Shown here one piece after another: positions 9,058 to 17,910 of a stretch of DNA of 64,000 nt (its first letter is position 1; each line of letters begins with the position of its first letter). The stretch spans positions 8,196 through 72,195 of the forward strand of contig CAKSIH010000007.1 of the NCBI GenBank assembly GCA_934462705.1. The letters run 5' to 3'. The notes under the pieces were generated by a model. It saw only the letters and a list, made by a program, of their open reading frames with translations, made no database searches and was not told where the DNA came from. Source of the stretch: an uncultured Eubacteriales bacterium (GTDB taxonomy: Bacteria > Bacillota > Clostridia > Oscillospirales > Acutalibacteraceae). The position numbers and the translations under genes are program-made.

Positions 9058-9555
9058 TCACATATTAACAAATTTTCTTGCTCCAACAATATGAAGGAAT
9101 CTTTTTAGTTCATAATTATAGGTGTATAGCGGTCTCATATATGAATCGATACTGTGTGCAGCTACAAATATATTTTCGCCATCAACCTTTGTGACAATAC
9201 AATTGTGAAAGAATGAGCCATTCTTATTACCAAACTGTATTACATCACCTATTATTATATCACTTTTATCTACATCTATAGCATAAGGTCCAACACTTTT
9301 GTTTTCTATTAAAAAGTCATATAAAAACTCAACCCCGCTCCAAGAGGGAGATCTGTCATAGGGATTATTGTAGTACCATCCATATATTGGTGTATAATTC
9401 ATTACGTTACATCCTGCATATATACACTGGGATACGAAACTTGTACAATCTCCGCCCAAATTTTCAAAATCCAGGTATTTGGGATTTCTGTCAAATGCCC
9501 ATTTTTTTGCATAGTCCAAAACTTCAGGTCTGTTGTATAAAATTTCTTTAATCAT
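9058..9555 (-). CDS. Amidase_6-domain protein (papain-like fold)
   Basis: The 165-residue product has the core GGDCTSFVSQC (Cys near residue 37), the GDVIQFG strand and a His in FFHNCIVT, followed by AAHSIDSYMRP. This is the pattern of the putative amidase domain related to NlpC/P60 enzymes, which act on peptide or cell-wall amide bonds. No signal peptide is present, so cytoplasmic or non-classical placement is likely. It ends just before the hairpin of the following small gene. Substrate unknown. Confidence 0.75.
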   Translation of the reverse strand: MIKEILYNRPEVLDYAKKWAFDRNPKYLDFENLGGDCTSFVSQCIYAGCNVMNYTPIYGWYYNNPYDRSPSWSGVEFLYDFLIENKSVGPYAIDVDKSDIIIGDVIQFGNKNGSFFHNCIVTKVDGENIFVAAHSIDSYMRPLYTYNYELKRFLHIVGARKFVNM

Positions 9556-9621
9556 ATCAATCAGCCCCTATAGCATTTCTACATTATATTCAAGTGAAAA
9601 TCTTATCGATACAAAAAGTTC

Positions 9622-9650
9622 TTGACTTAATAAAGGAAAAATTATATAAT
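9622..9650 (+). promoter_or_regulatory. Sigma-A type promoter for rpsF-ssb-rpsR
   Basis: TTGACT (9622-9627) and TATAAT (9645-9650) with a 17-bp spacer lie 74 bp upstream of rpsF. Confidence 0.9.
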
Positions 9651-9671
9651 ATCAAAGTAACCAATTTGTGT

Positions 9672-9704
9672 TACTATCCTTACCCTTTCGAGGGTCTTAA
9701 GTCC
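9672..9704 (+). promoter_or_regulatory. Structured leader of rpsF operon
   Basis: A small hairpin ACCCT-TTCG-AGGGT (9682-9695) sits between the promoter and the ribosome-binding site, flanked by bases that can extend it across an internal loop (ACT at 9673 with AGT at 9700). S6:S18 operons often carry a protein-binding leader, so autoregulation is possible. I could not match the known consensus in detail. Confidence 0.35.
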
Positions 9705-9723
9705 AAAAGGAGGTGCGAAAGTT

Positions 9724-10014
9724 ATGTCAAACATTAAAAATTCCTATGAAACAGTTGTTGTCTTTTCAACTAAAATGGGAGAAGAATCCGTTGCGGCAAT
9801 GGTTCAAAAGTTTAAGAATCTTATTGAAAGCAATGCTGTTTTAAAGAGTGTTGATGAATGGGGAAAGCGGAAGCTTGCTTATCTTATCAACAAGGAAAGT
9901 GAAGGATATTATGTTCTTTACGACTTTGAAAGTACTGCAGATTTTCCAGCTGAGCTAGATCGTGTTTACAAAATTACTGACGGTGTTTTACGTTCTTTAA
10001 TAGTTAAGAAATAG
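9724..10014 (+). CDS. rpsF: 30S ribosomal protein S6
   Basis: The 96-residue product has the S6 pattern: NSYETVVVFSTKMGEE at the N-terminus and DEWGKRKLAYLINKESEGYYVLYDF in the core. S6 binds 16S rRNA as a heterodimer with S18, encoded two genes downstream. It starts behind AAAGGAGGTG and is the first gene of the conserved rpsF-ssb-rpsR operon. Confidence 0.97.
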   Translation: MSNIKNSYETVVVFSTKMGEESVAAMVQKFKNLIESNAVLKSVDEWGKRKLAYLINKESEGYYVLYDFESTADFPAELDRVYKITDGVLRSLIVKK

Positions 10015-10037
10015 GAAAATTGAGGAGTGCATTAATA

Positions 10038-10475
10038 ATGCTTAACAATGTTGTTTTAATGGGTAGGTTAGTTGCAGATCCTGAATTACGTCACACTCCT
10101 AATGATATTGCAGTTACAAGTTTTACGCTTGCAGTTAATCGTTCATATGCTAAAGCAGGCTCTGATAAAGCTACTGACTTTATTGATATCGTTGCCTGGA
10201 GAAGTACAGCAGAATTTGTTTCTAAGTATTTTACAAAGGGTCAATTGGTAGCAGTGCAAGGATCAATTCAAACAAGAACCTATCAAGATAAGGAAGGCAA
10301 CAACCGAAAGGCTTTTGAAGTTGTTGCTAGCAACGTTTATTTTGCTGATAGTAAGAAGGATGGCACTACACGTTCTGATTATGGTCAAAATATGAATAAC
10401 GTTTCGGCATCTTTTGAAAACGGCAGTAGTGATGATTTTAAAGAAATTGAAACAGAAGATGATTTACCATTTTAG
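10038..10475 (+). CDS. ssb: Single-stranded DNA-binding protein
   Basis: An OB-fold (MLNNVVLMGRLVADPELRHT through about residue 105) is followed by a flexible linker and the acidic tip DDLPF that docks replication and repair partners. The start at 10038 follows GAGGAG, whereas the earlier in-frame TTG at 10020 overlaps that site. The product is 145 residues. It lies in the standard position between rpsF and rpsR. Confidence 0.95.
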   Translation: MLNNVVLMGRLVADPELRHTPNDIAVTSFTLAVNRSYAKAGSDKATDFIDIVAWRSTAEFVSKYFTKGQLVAVQGSIQTRTYQDKEGNNRKAFEVVASNVYFADSKKDGTTRSDYGQNMNNVSASFENGSSDDFKEIETEDDLPF

Positions 10476-10510
10476 TTAAAATAGTCAAGCGAATAGGGGG
10501 GAATTTGTAG

Positions 10511-10750
10511 ATGGCAGAGAAAGAAAATAGACGTATTCGCAAGGGCCGTAAAAAGGTTTGCAGTTTTTGCGCTGATAAAGTTGAAAATATAGATTATAAA
10601 GATGTTGCAAAGCTTCGTCGTTTTATTTCAGAGAGAGCAAAAATTTTGCCAAGAAGAGTTATGGGAACTTGTGCGCATCATCAGCGTGAATTAACTTTAG
10701 CAATCAAGCGTGCCAGACATCTTGCTTTATTGCCTTTTAGTAATGATTAA
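10511..10750 (+). CDS. rpsR: 30S ribosomal protein S18, zinc-motif form
   Basis: The 79-residue product contains KVCSFCADK and GTCAHHQRELTLAIKRARHLALLPF. The CxxC plus C-x-H residues indicate the zinc-binding (C+) version of S18. It pairs with S6 in the small-subunit platform. It is the last gene of the operon before a terminator. Confidence 0.97.
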   Translation: MAEKENRRIRKGRKKVCSFCADKVENIDYKDVAKLRRFISERAKILPRRVMGTCAHHQRELTLAIKRARHLALLPFSND

Positions 10751-10767
10751 TTTTCAATTTATTATAA

Positions 10768-10805
10768 AACAGTTTAGAATTAATTTCTAAACTGCTTTTC
10801 TTTTT
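10768..10805 (+). terminator. Terminator of rpsF-ssb-rpsR
   Basis: CAGTTTAGAA (10770-10779) pairs with TTCTAAACTG (10785-10794), followed by a T-rich tract. Confidence 0.85.
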
Positions 10806-10860
10806 ATATAAGAATAATATGATATTAAATTGTTAATTTATGGGATATTGTGCAGTAGCA

Positions 10861-10889
10861 TTGACAACGGTTTATAGCAAATATAAAAT
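10861..10889 (+). promoter_or_regulatory. Sigma-A type promoter upstream of ABC ATPase and spoIVB
   Basis: TTGACA (10861-10866) and TAAAAT (10884-10889) are separated by 17 bp. It would read the ABC ATPase gene and possibly spoIVB. Confidence 0.65.
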
Positions 10890-10945
10890 ATTAAGTGAAG
10901 TTTTACAGTCTTAGGCTTATATCACTAAACTTTTAGGGTGATTTT

Positions 10946-11527
10946 ATGAGATACGAAATAAAGAATATTTACAAATCGTTTAATAACAAAATTGTATTAA
11001 AAAACATATCCTATAAATTTCCAGACAATGGGCTTGTATGGATAAAAGGCGATACTGGAAGTGGCAAAACAACACTTTTAAATATAATTTCCGGATTAAT
11101 CGCTGAAGATAGTGGAGAGATATTAGGATTTAAAGATAAAAAAATTTCATATGTTTTTCAGGATGACAGATTAATTCCTTGGTTAACTGCCAAAGAAAAT
11201 TTAAAAATAATAAAAAAACTAGATGATAAAAGATTAGAGAAATTTCTGAGTTCAGTAGGCTTAGAAAATGACTATAATACTAAAGCATATGCTATGAGTG
11301 GTGGCATGAAGAAAAAACTTAGTATAGCAAGGGCATTGGCATTTAATGGGGATGTTTTTTTAATGGACGAACCATTTACAGGTCTAGATAAAAGTTCTAT
11401 AATTAAAATTTTAAAAGTATTGGAAAGCTATTATAGTAAAAAACTTGTTATATTGGTAAGTCATAATGATTTAATTTTAAAAATTTTATCAAATAAAGAT
11501 TTAAATTACAGTATACTTAAAATTTAA
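10946..11527 (+). CDS. ABC transporter ATP-binding protein without adjacent permease
   Basis: The 193-residue nucleotide-binding domain has Walker A GDTGSGKTT (about residue 35), signature AMSGGMKKKLSIARAL, Walker B DVFLMDEPFTGLD and an H-loop VSHND. It is shorter than usual and lacks a C-terminal extension. No permease gene is next to it; the following gene is spoIVB, 50 nt downstream. It may serve a permease encoded elsewhere. The nearest relatives by motif are nitrate/taurine/ABC-2 type ATPases; the substrate is unknown. Confidence 0.85.
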   Translation: MRYEIKNIYKSFNNKIVLKNISYKFPDNGLVWIKGDTGSGKTTLLNIISGLIAEDSGEILGFKDKKISYVFQDDRLIPWLTAKENLKIIKKLDDKRLEKFLSSVGLENDYNTKAYAMSGGMKKKLSIARALAFNGDVFLMDEPFTGLDKSSIIKILKVLESYYSKKLVILVSHNDLILKILSNKDLNYSILKI

Positions 11528-11576
11528 CAAATATAATGTGACGATAACATGGAAAAGTAATTTTAGAGGTGATAAA

Positions 11577-12812
11577 ATGAAACGCTTTTTCAAAGTATTA
11601 TCGACATTTTTAACTATAACTTTAACTTTTGTTTTAGGAATATGTATTTATTCAAATGCAAGTTTACCAGATAATTATAAAATAAATGAGGATTGTGATT
11701 TTAGCTTAAAGAGCTATCTTTCTGTAAAAGTCAATTCGGTATCGGCCAATAAAAATGTAGATACAGATGTATCTGACAGGGGGAGCTATGATGCAGATAT
11801 TTTACTTATGAATGTAATACCTATAAAAAGAATACACGTTGAACGAAGCGAACAAGTGAGTGTAGTTCCATGTGGCTGCCCCTTTGGCGTAAAAATATTT
11901 ACTAAAGGCGTAATGGTAGTTGGGGTATCTGATGTTAAAAGTGATAAAGGAATTGAGCGTCCTGCAAAGGATGCAGGAATTAAAAGTGGAGATATAATTT
12001 TAAGTGTTAATGGATTTGAAATTAATAGTAATGATGATTTTATAGATATAGTAGAAAATTGCAATGGTGATAATATTACTACGAATATTTTACGAGATGG
12101 GGAAAGTTTTAATGCCGTTATAAATCCTGCTAAGAATATTTCAGATGGTAATTATAAAGTTGGATTATGGGTAAGGGATAGTTCTGCTGGTATTGGTACA
12201 TTAACATTTTATGAACCTGAAACATTGTTTTATGGTGGGCTTGGTCACGGAATTTGTGATGTAGATACAGGAGAATTAATGCCACTGTTACATGGAGAAA
12301 TTATAAAGGCTACGATAAATGGTATAACAAAGGGTGTTAGAGGAATTCCAGGAGAATTAAAAGGATATTTTATAGATACAGGATCAATTGGAGAAATTGA
12401 TAGAAATACCAATATAGGGGTATACGGTACATTAAATGAAAAATTGTTAGATAGAGAGCCTATTGTAGTTGCATTAAAGCAGCAGGTAAAAACAGGAGAA
12501 GCAGAAGTTTTAACAACAGTTTCGGGAGCTACTCCTAAGACTTATAGTATAGAAATTCAAAGCATAAATTACAATGAAGATTCACCGAATAAAAATATGA
12601 TAATAAAAGTTGTTGATGAAAGGCTTATAAATGAAACTGGAGGAATTATACAAGGTATGAGTGGTAGTCCAATTATACAAAATGGTATGCTTGTAGGAGC
12701 AATAACGCATGTTTTTGTAAATGATCCTCAGAAAGGTTATGCTATCTTTGCAGAAAATATGGTTTCAAAATGCGAAAACGCTGTGGATATAACCAATAAA
12801 AAAGCTTCGTGA
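11577..12812 (+). CDS. spoIVB: SpoIVB, forespore signalling serine peptidase (S55)
   Basis: The product has an N-terminal membrane anchor (FLTITLTFVLGICIY), a PDZ domain (about residues 95-180, AKDAGIKSGDIILSVNG) and the S55 peptidase domain. Catalytic elements are GHGI (His near residue 223) and GMSGSPIIQNG (Ser near 362), matching His236 and Ser378 of the Bacillus protein. In Bacillus it is secreted from the forespore and triggers pro-sigma-K processing; clostridial use may differ. AGAGGTG precedes the ATG at 11577, so the longer in-frame start at 11538 is not preferred. It precedes spo0A, the usual gene order. Confidence 0.95.
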   Translation: MKRFFKVLSTFLTITLTFVLGICIYSNASLPDNYKINEDCDFSLKSYLSVKVNSVSANKNVDTDVSDRGSYDADILLMNVIPIKRIHVERSEQVSVVPCGCPFGVKIFTKGVMVVGVSDVKSDKGIERPAKDAGIKSGDIILSVNGFEINSNDDFIDIVENCNGDNITTNILRDGESFNAVINPAKNISDGNYKVGLWVRDSSAGIGTLTFYEPETLFYGGLGHGICDVDTGELMPLLHGEIIKATINGITKGVRGIPGELKGYFIDTGSIGEIDRNTNIGVYGTLNEKLLDREPIVVALKQQVKTGEAEVLTTVSGATPKTYSIEIQSINYNEDSPNKNMIIKVVDERLINETGGIIQGMSGSPIIQNGMLVGAITHVFVNDPQKGYAIFAENMVSKCENAVDITNKKAS

Positions 12813-12930
12813 ATGAAACAAATTTTAGGCTTGTATACAAATAACGGAAAAGATAAATGGTAGGTATTGCCATTAATTCCATTATATGGTATTATGATAG
12901 CACTAAATTATAATAACTGGAGGAAAAAAT

Positions 12931-13713
12931 ATGGGAAAACAATTAAAAGTACTCATTGCAGAAGATTGTGAAGAATTAACTCAGCAAACTTTAGCGACTT
13001 TCAAAGACTTTGGTTTTGAAAGTAAGGTTGTAGCAAAAGATGGAATTTCAGTTTTAGAGACAGTAAAAGAATCCCTACCAGATGTGGTTATAATGGACTT
13101 ATTTATGCCGAGGGTAGATGCCATTGGTGTTATAAGAACCATTAAAAGCAGTTATACCCCAGTTCCAATTTTTATAGTTTTATCAAATTTTGATAGCCCA
13201 GCGCTAGAAAAAGAAGTTATGTCAGCAGGAGCTTCTTATTTTATACTTAAACCTTTTAATGAAAAGAATTTAGCAGAGAGGATTAATGATCTTTCTGCAG
13301 AGAGAAACGTGAACTCAGTCAACGTAAAACCCAGTTTAATTTTACATCCCAATGATTCTAGCATAGAATGTAGGGTTACAGAAATACTTCATCAAATAGG
13401 TGTTCCGGCACATATAAAAGGATATCATTATTTGAGAAATTCAATTATTATGTCTATTGAAAATCCGGATATAATAAATGCTGTAACAAAACAGCTTTAT
13501 CCTTCGGTAGCTAAAAAATATTCTACGACATCTTCAAGAGTAGAAAGGGCAATAAGACATGCTATTGAAGTGGCATGGGATAGAGGAGATGTAGACATAC
13601 TTAATTCTTATTTTGGTTATACAATTCATAATAGTAGGGGAAAACCTACAAATAGTGAATTTATTGCTATGATATCTGATAAATTACGGTTGCAAATTAA
13701 AAGTGCAAGTTAA
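12931..13713 (+). CDS. spo0A: Spo0A, master regulator of sporulation
   Basis: A receiver domain (acidic pair E10-D11, phospho-acceptor D56 in VIMDLFMPR, Lys in ILKPF) is joined by a linker to the Spo0A effector domain. The effector is almost canonical: EILHQIGVPAHIKGYHYLR, SSRVERAIRHAIEVAW and KPTNSEFIAMISDKLRL. Length is 260 residues. The receiver carries Ser in VLSNF where a Thr or Ser is expected. It lies after spoIVB with a 118-bp gap; I saw no clear 0A box or sigma-H promoter there. Confidence 0.97.
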   Translation: MGKQLKVLIAEDCEELTQQTLATFKDFGFESKVVAKDGISVLETVKESLPDVVIMDLFMPRVDAIGVIRTIKSSYTPVPIFIVLSNFDSPALEKEVMSAGASYFILKPFNEKNLAERINDLSAERNVNSVNVKPSLILHPNDSSIECRVTEILHQIGVPAHIKGYHYLRNSIIMSIENPDIINAVTKQLYPSVAKKYSTTSSRVERAIRHAIEVAWDRGDVDILNSYFGYTIHNSRGKPTNSEFIAMISDKLRLQIKSAS

Positions 13714-13746
13714 AAAGATCTCCCAAGATATTGGGAGATCTTTTTA
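13712..13746 (+). terminator. Strong terminator after spo0A
   Basis: A perfect 15-bp stem (13712-13726 with 13731-13745) and a 4-nt loop end in a T-run; the left flank is A-rich, so it may also serve the opposite strand. Confidence 0.95.
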
Positions 13747-13757
13747 TTTAAAGTTTA

Positions 13758-13997
13758 TTAAAAATTATTATCTATTAAAGGAAAAAATTTATCAGTGCCA
13801 TAAAATTTCCTGTCAATTTGAGAAGCCTTAAAACAGGCATTATTTTTTTCTTTCTCAGAATGGAAAGAAAATTTTGCAACCACCTTAAAGGTTATAGGAG
13901 AAAATACAAAAATTTCACCGTTAATATTATCTTCTGTTTCGATCACAATCATTCCGCTAGATACGCTTGATAAAGCTTCAGAATTTAATTTAATCAA
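13758..13997 (-). CDS. Hypothetical small protein
   Basis: The 79-residue frame starts at TTG without a clear ribosome-binding site. Its N-terminus (LNSEALSSVSSGM) is reminiscent of the double-glycine leaders found elsewhere in this window, but the second Gly is missing. The rest (GEIFVFSPITFKVVAKFSFH) looks like a beta-rich domain. No family is recognised. It is downstream of the DUF421/DUF4363 pair on the same strand. Confidence 0.4.
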   Translation of the reverse strand: MIKLNSEALSSVSSGMIVIETEDNINGEIFVFSPITFKVVAKFSFHSEKEKNNACFKASQIDRKFYGTDKFFPLIDNNF

Positions 13998-14065
13998 TTA
14001 ATAACACATATACTAGTTAAAGTCAATAGTATTATTATAAAATTTAGTTAATATCGATTCAAGGA

Positions 14066-14446
14066 TTATAGCAAATTGCCCAACAAAGGTAATTCTGTAT
14101 TATTTAAATTGTCTAATTCTAAATTAACTTTAGAACTTTCTACAAAGAAATCCTCTTTGTTATCGTTTTCTAAGTTTACGCTCATTAATAAAATAGATTC
14201 TTCTATATCCTCGAGTCTATCATGATCTATAAATGTTGACATATATAAATACTTGTTTTGAAATTTATCCTCTAGAGTTTTATTTTCGTCTAATGCAGTT
14301 TCAATTTCATTATTTTGTACGTAGGCTTCTATAGATTGAATATCACCTTTTAACTCATTTATAGAACTGTTTAATATTAAAATTTCTGAAATACATGCAG
14401 AAATACTAACGGCCAATATAATTATGGCACTAATAACTCGCCACAT
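14066..14446 (-). CDS. DUF4363 family protein
   Basis: The 126-residue product has an N-terminal membrane segment (ISAIIILAVSISACISEILIL) followed by an acidic, helical extracytoplasmic part with a coiled-coil tendency. Length and layout match DUF4363 proteins, which in clostridia are often encoded next to DUF421 proteins as here (1-bp gap). Function unknown. A role in the spore is suggested only by the divergent ger operon. Confidence 0.7.
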   Translation of the reverse strand: MWRVISAIIILAVSISACISEILILNSSINELKGDIQSIEAYVQNNEIETALDENKTLEDKFQNKYLYMSTFIDHDRLEDIEESILLMSVNLENDNKEDFFVESSKVNLELDNLNNTELPLLGNLL

Positions 14447-14447
14447 A

Positions 14448-15119
14448 TTAAATCTCCTTTTTTATGATTTCAAATTCTTTATTTTTATTTGCTGTCATTA
14501 TAAAAATATCTTTAATATCTAATTTTTTAGCCGATAAAATTCCATCTACCCAATCTCTTGAAAGCCCACATAAGGATAGAGAAAAGTCGGAATACTCGCC
14601 ATCGCTTATAACTATTGTTTGAATACCAGTATTGGGAACGGCAATACCGAGCAAATTATTATCTGGCTGTTGTTTTTCCGGCTTTTTTAAAACACTCATT
14701 TTTCCGTTTGTTTCAATTATTGCAAATGCAACATCAGAAATGTTAAATACATCTAATTGACGTAGTTGCTCATTTAAATCTTCAGTGCTCATTCGCAGCT
14801 CCTTCATTTGATTTTGATCTATTTTTCCGTCATTTATTACTATAGCAGGTTTACCGCACACAAGCTTTCTAAACTTTGAACTTTTCATCATAACCGCAGA
14901 AAGTATAACCTCACAAACAACTAATATTGCCATTGGAATTAGCCCGCTTAACAAAGGAACACCAGAATTTTGCATGGGAATGGCAGCTATGTCCGAAATT
15001 AAAAGTGTTACTACAAGTTCTGAAGTTTGTAGGTCGCTAATTTGACGTTTTCCCATAAGTCTTATAGCTAAGATTATTATTATATATAACAATATGGCTC
15101 TAATTAAAGAGATTATCAT
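14448..15119 (-). CDS. DUF421 family membrane protein (YetF-like)
   Basis: Three membrane segments lie at the N-terminus, including the signature IRLMGKRQISDLQTSELVVTLLISDIA. A cytoplasmic alpha/beta domain with GKPAIVINDGKIDQNQM follows. GGGTGAT lies just before the ATG at 15119, so this start is preferred over the in-frame GTG at 15128. DUF421 proteins are common in spore formers, and some are made in the forespore. It is divergent from the ger operon. Confidence 0.8.
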   Translation of the reverse strand: MIISLIRAILLYIIIILAIRLMGKRQISDLQTSELVVTLLISDIAAIPMQNSGVPLLSGLIPMAILVVCEVILSAVMMKSSKFRKLVCGKPAIVINDGKIDQNQMKELRMSTEDLNEQLRQLDVFNISDVAFAIIETNGKMSVLKKPEKQQPDNNLLGIAVPNTGIQTIVISDGEYSDFSLSLCGLSRDWVDGILSAKKLDIKDIFIMTANKNKEFEIIKKEI

Positions 15120-15254
15120 GAATATCACCCGATAATATTTTGCATTATATTTAGAAAATTATACAAGATATAATTTAATTCTTTTAGGTATAATTTTTCT
15201 TTTTTTTGCTAAAAACTAAAAATAAGGTAAATTTAATAAGGTGGAGAGATAACA

Positions 15255-16799
15255 TTGATAAAACATGTTAAAAACTTTTTAAACAAATACATTCCTAACA
15301 ATGAAAGAATAGTAAAACAAGAAGTAAAACATGCAACGCTAACATCCTTAGAGGAAAATTTAAATTATTTCAAAGATGAATTTGACAACAGTGCAGATTT
15401 AACAATAAGGGAGTTAGAATTTTTAGGAACTAAGGCTGCAATTATTACAATAGAAGGAATGGTCAATAAAGAGGTATTGGGCAATAGCATTGCAAATCCG
15501 TTATTGTTAGCATATGATTTTAAAGCTAAAGATTCAAATGAAATGTTTGAATTTATAAAAACTAATGTTCTAGCAACTAGTGAACAAGTTGATGTGACGA
15601 CATTTGAGGATGCGTTTAAGTTTATTATGTCCGGATTTGTTATACTTGCAATTGATGGAACCAATAAAATGCTGGCAATTGGAATTCAAGGATTCAGCTT
15701 TAGAAGTATAGCGGAACCTGAGTCTGAGGTTATGCAAAAAGGTTCAAAAGAGGGGTTTGTTGAAGCACTGCGAATAAACATGACCCTTGTAAGGCGCAGA
15801 ATAAAAAATCCTAAACTTAAGTTTGAAACTATGACGATCGGATCGCAAAGCAAAACTGATATATGTCTTTGCTATCTTACAGATGTGGTAGATCCCAAGA
15901 TATTAATGGAGGTAAAAAAGAGGATAAAAACAATTGACTTAAAATATGTTTTATCTGCGGAATATATTACTCCCTATTTGGAGCAAAATCAGGATTTATC
16001 ATTTTTTAGCAGTGTTGGGATATCTGAAAGGCCGGATACAGTATGTGGAAAAATTTCTGAAGGAAGAGTTGCAATATTAGTAGATGGGACTCCCAACGCA
16101 GTAATTGTGCCATATCTTTTCGTTGAATACTTTCAAACTATAGATGATTATGCAATAAGACCATACTTTGCAACGCTTACAAGGTGGCTTAAGTATTTAG
16201 CTTTTATAATATCGTCTTTGTTGCCGGGAATATATGTTGCGCTTGGAACGTTTAACCCTGAAGTTTTTCCGGATCAACTTATAAATAAAATAGCATTTGC
16301 AATAGATAATACGCCGTTTCCATTAATGCTTGAAACATTAATAATACATTTTATTTATGAAATAATGCGTGAGGCGGGCTTGCGGTTGCCACGGGCCCTT
16401 GGACATGCAGTAAGTATAGTTGGAGCTTTAGTAATAGGAGAAACTGCTGTAAATGCAGGGCTTATAGGTGCTCCTACTTTAATGGTAGTTGCTTTGACTG
16501 CTATTTCATCTTACGTGATTCCAACTTTATATGAACCGGTTGCCATTTTAAGGTTTATTTTTATAATAGTAGGTGGAGTTTTAGGAATATGGGGTGTTAT
16601 GCTTTTATTTGCAGCGGTATTAGTAAACATATGCTCCAAGAGTAACTATTCGGTTCCGTTTATGGCTCCTATATCACCATTTGGGCTTTATGGTATGAGG
16701 GATGTTCTTATTCGTGCAGGATGGAAAAGCCTATCAAAAAGCAGTGGAAAGGTACAGAATATGCCTGGATCAAATATGAATGAAGAGATTATGAAATGA
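15255..16799 (+). CDS. gerA: Spore germination receptor subunit A (GerA family)
   Basis: A 514-residue GerAA/GerKA-type protein: a large cytoplasmic N-terminal domain, the conserved SERPDTVCGKISEGRVAILVDG segment, then about five membrane helices with TARWL-type loop (TLTRWLKYL). It forms the germinant receptor in the inner spore membrane with subunits B and C. It starts with TTG behind GGAGAG. The following gene begins 13 nt later, so the three subunits form an operon. Germinant not predictable. Confidence 0.93.
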   Translation: MIKHVKNFLNKYIPNNERIVKQEVKHATLTSLEENLNYFKDEFDNSADLTIRELEFLGTKAAIITIEGMVNKEVLGNSIANPLLLAYDFKAKDSNEMFEFIKTNVLATSEQVDVTTFEDAFKFIMSGFVILAIDGTNKMLAIGIQGFSFRSIAEPESEVMQKGSKEGFVEALRINMTLVRRRIKNPKLKFETMTIGSQSKTDICLCYLTDVVDPKILMEVKKRIKTIDLKYVLSAEYITPYLEQNQDLSFFSSVGISERPDTVCGKISEGRVAILVDGTPNAVIVPYLFVEYFQTIDDYAIRPYFATLTRWLKYLAFIISSLLPGIYVALGTFNPEVFPDQLINKIAFAIDNTPFPLMLETLIIHFIYEIMREAGLRLPRALGHAVSIVGALVIGETAVNAGLIGAPTLMVVALTAISSYVIPTLYEPVAILRFIFIIVGGVLGIWGVMLLFAAVLVNICSKSNYSVPFMAPISPFGLYGMRDVLIRAGWKSLSKSSGKVQNMPGSNMNEEIMK

Positions 16800-16812
16800 G
16801 GGGCGAAGAATC

Positions 16813-17910
16813 TTGGAACGAAGAAATATTATAACTACTCCGCAGTTATTTTCAATTTTGTTTTTAAGCAGGCTAATAGTTGGTTTTACCTATAACCTTG
16901 AATGTGCTCAAAGTACGGAGATGTGGGATCATGTTATATCGGCAGGTGTAGCTCTTGTTATTAGCTTATTGATTTGTATTCCGATTTATTTGCTATATGT
17001 TAAAAATCCTAATATAGATGTAACAGATAGGTGCTTAGAGCTTTTTGGTAAATTTGGAATAGTTATTATTGCAATATATGGGCTATATTATATTTTTGTA
17101 TCTTGCTATACACTTTCTCTTTTTAATAAATTTGTATCTAATGTTATGAATCCTAATATATCAACGACTTTGCTTTCGTTAGCTGTAGTTATTGTAACAG
17201 CATACGCAGCATGTAAAGGCATAGAAGGGCTCGCTAGAACTTGCTCCATTATACTTTTTATAATAATGGCAGCTGTTATTTTCATAGTTTTTACACTTTT
17301 TTCTCAGATAGATGTAATGAATTACTCTCCGCTTTTGCTAAATGGTGTTGCAGATGCATCAAACGGTGTTATTTATATGATATCACGGGATTTTTATATA
17401 CCTCTTATGATAATGCTTTTACCTTTTGTTAATGGAAATGTTAAAAGAACCATAATAGGAATTAATTTCACAACCTTTATATTTATAATTTTTGTTATAA
17501 CTTTAGTTGTTGGTGGGTTGGGTGATTACCTTAAAACGCAAGTGTTTCCTTTATATGCTACAGCAAGCGTAGCGGAAATAGGTGTATTTAGACGGCTGGA
17601 TGCCTTTTACTTAGGTATTTTTACAACTGGGCTTTTTATTGAAATAGCTGTATTTTTATTTGCTTTTTCTTTAATTGTTACAAAAATATTTAGTAAATAT
17701 GTTGGAAGGGGTTCAGTAGTAGTGGGAGCAACGCTTATACTTATTTTAAGCCTTTTAATTCCACATTTTAAAGTTTTAATATTTGCATTTTATAATATGT
17801 ATGTTGTGTTTTTTTTCACAATTATTGTGGCTTTTATAGTACCATGTATTATACTTTTAAAAATTTGGACTCAAAAGAAACAAAGAAAGGAACAACAATA
17901 TGAAAATTAA
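16813..17910 (+). CDS. gerB: Spore germination receptor subunit B (GerB, APC-type)
   Basis: The 365-residue product is almost entirely hydrophobic with about ten membrane helices, as in the GerAB family related to amino acid permeases (APC superfamily). This subunit is thought to bind the germinant. It starts with TTG. Its 3' end overlaps gerC by 11 bp, indicating coupled translation. Confidence 0.92.
   Translation: MERRNIITTPQLFSILFLSRLIVGFTYNLECAQSTEMWDHVISAGVALVISLLICIPIYLLYVKNPNIDVTDRCLELFGKFGIVIIAIYGLYYIFVSCYTLSLFNKFVSNVMNPNISTTLLSLAVVIVTAYAACKGIEGLARTCSIILFIIMAAVIFIVFTLFSQIDVMNYSPLLLNGVADASNGVIYMISRDFYIPLMIMLLPFVNGNVKRTIIGINFTTFIFIIFVITLVVGGLGDYLKTQVFPLYATASVAEIGVFRRLDAFYLGIFTTGLFIEIAVFLFAFSLIVTKIFSKYVGRGSVVVGATLILILSLLIPHFKVLIFAFYNMYVVFFFTIIVAFIVPCIILLKIWTQKKQRKEQQYEN

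Noticed and set aside
12813..12930. Spo0A box or sigma-H promoter upstream of spo0A
   Set aside because: No TGTCGAA-like box or matching -35/-10 pair is visible; the palindrome TTGTATACAA at 12831 is too short to interpret.
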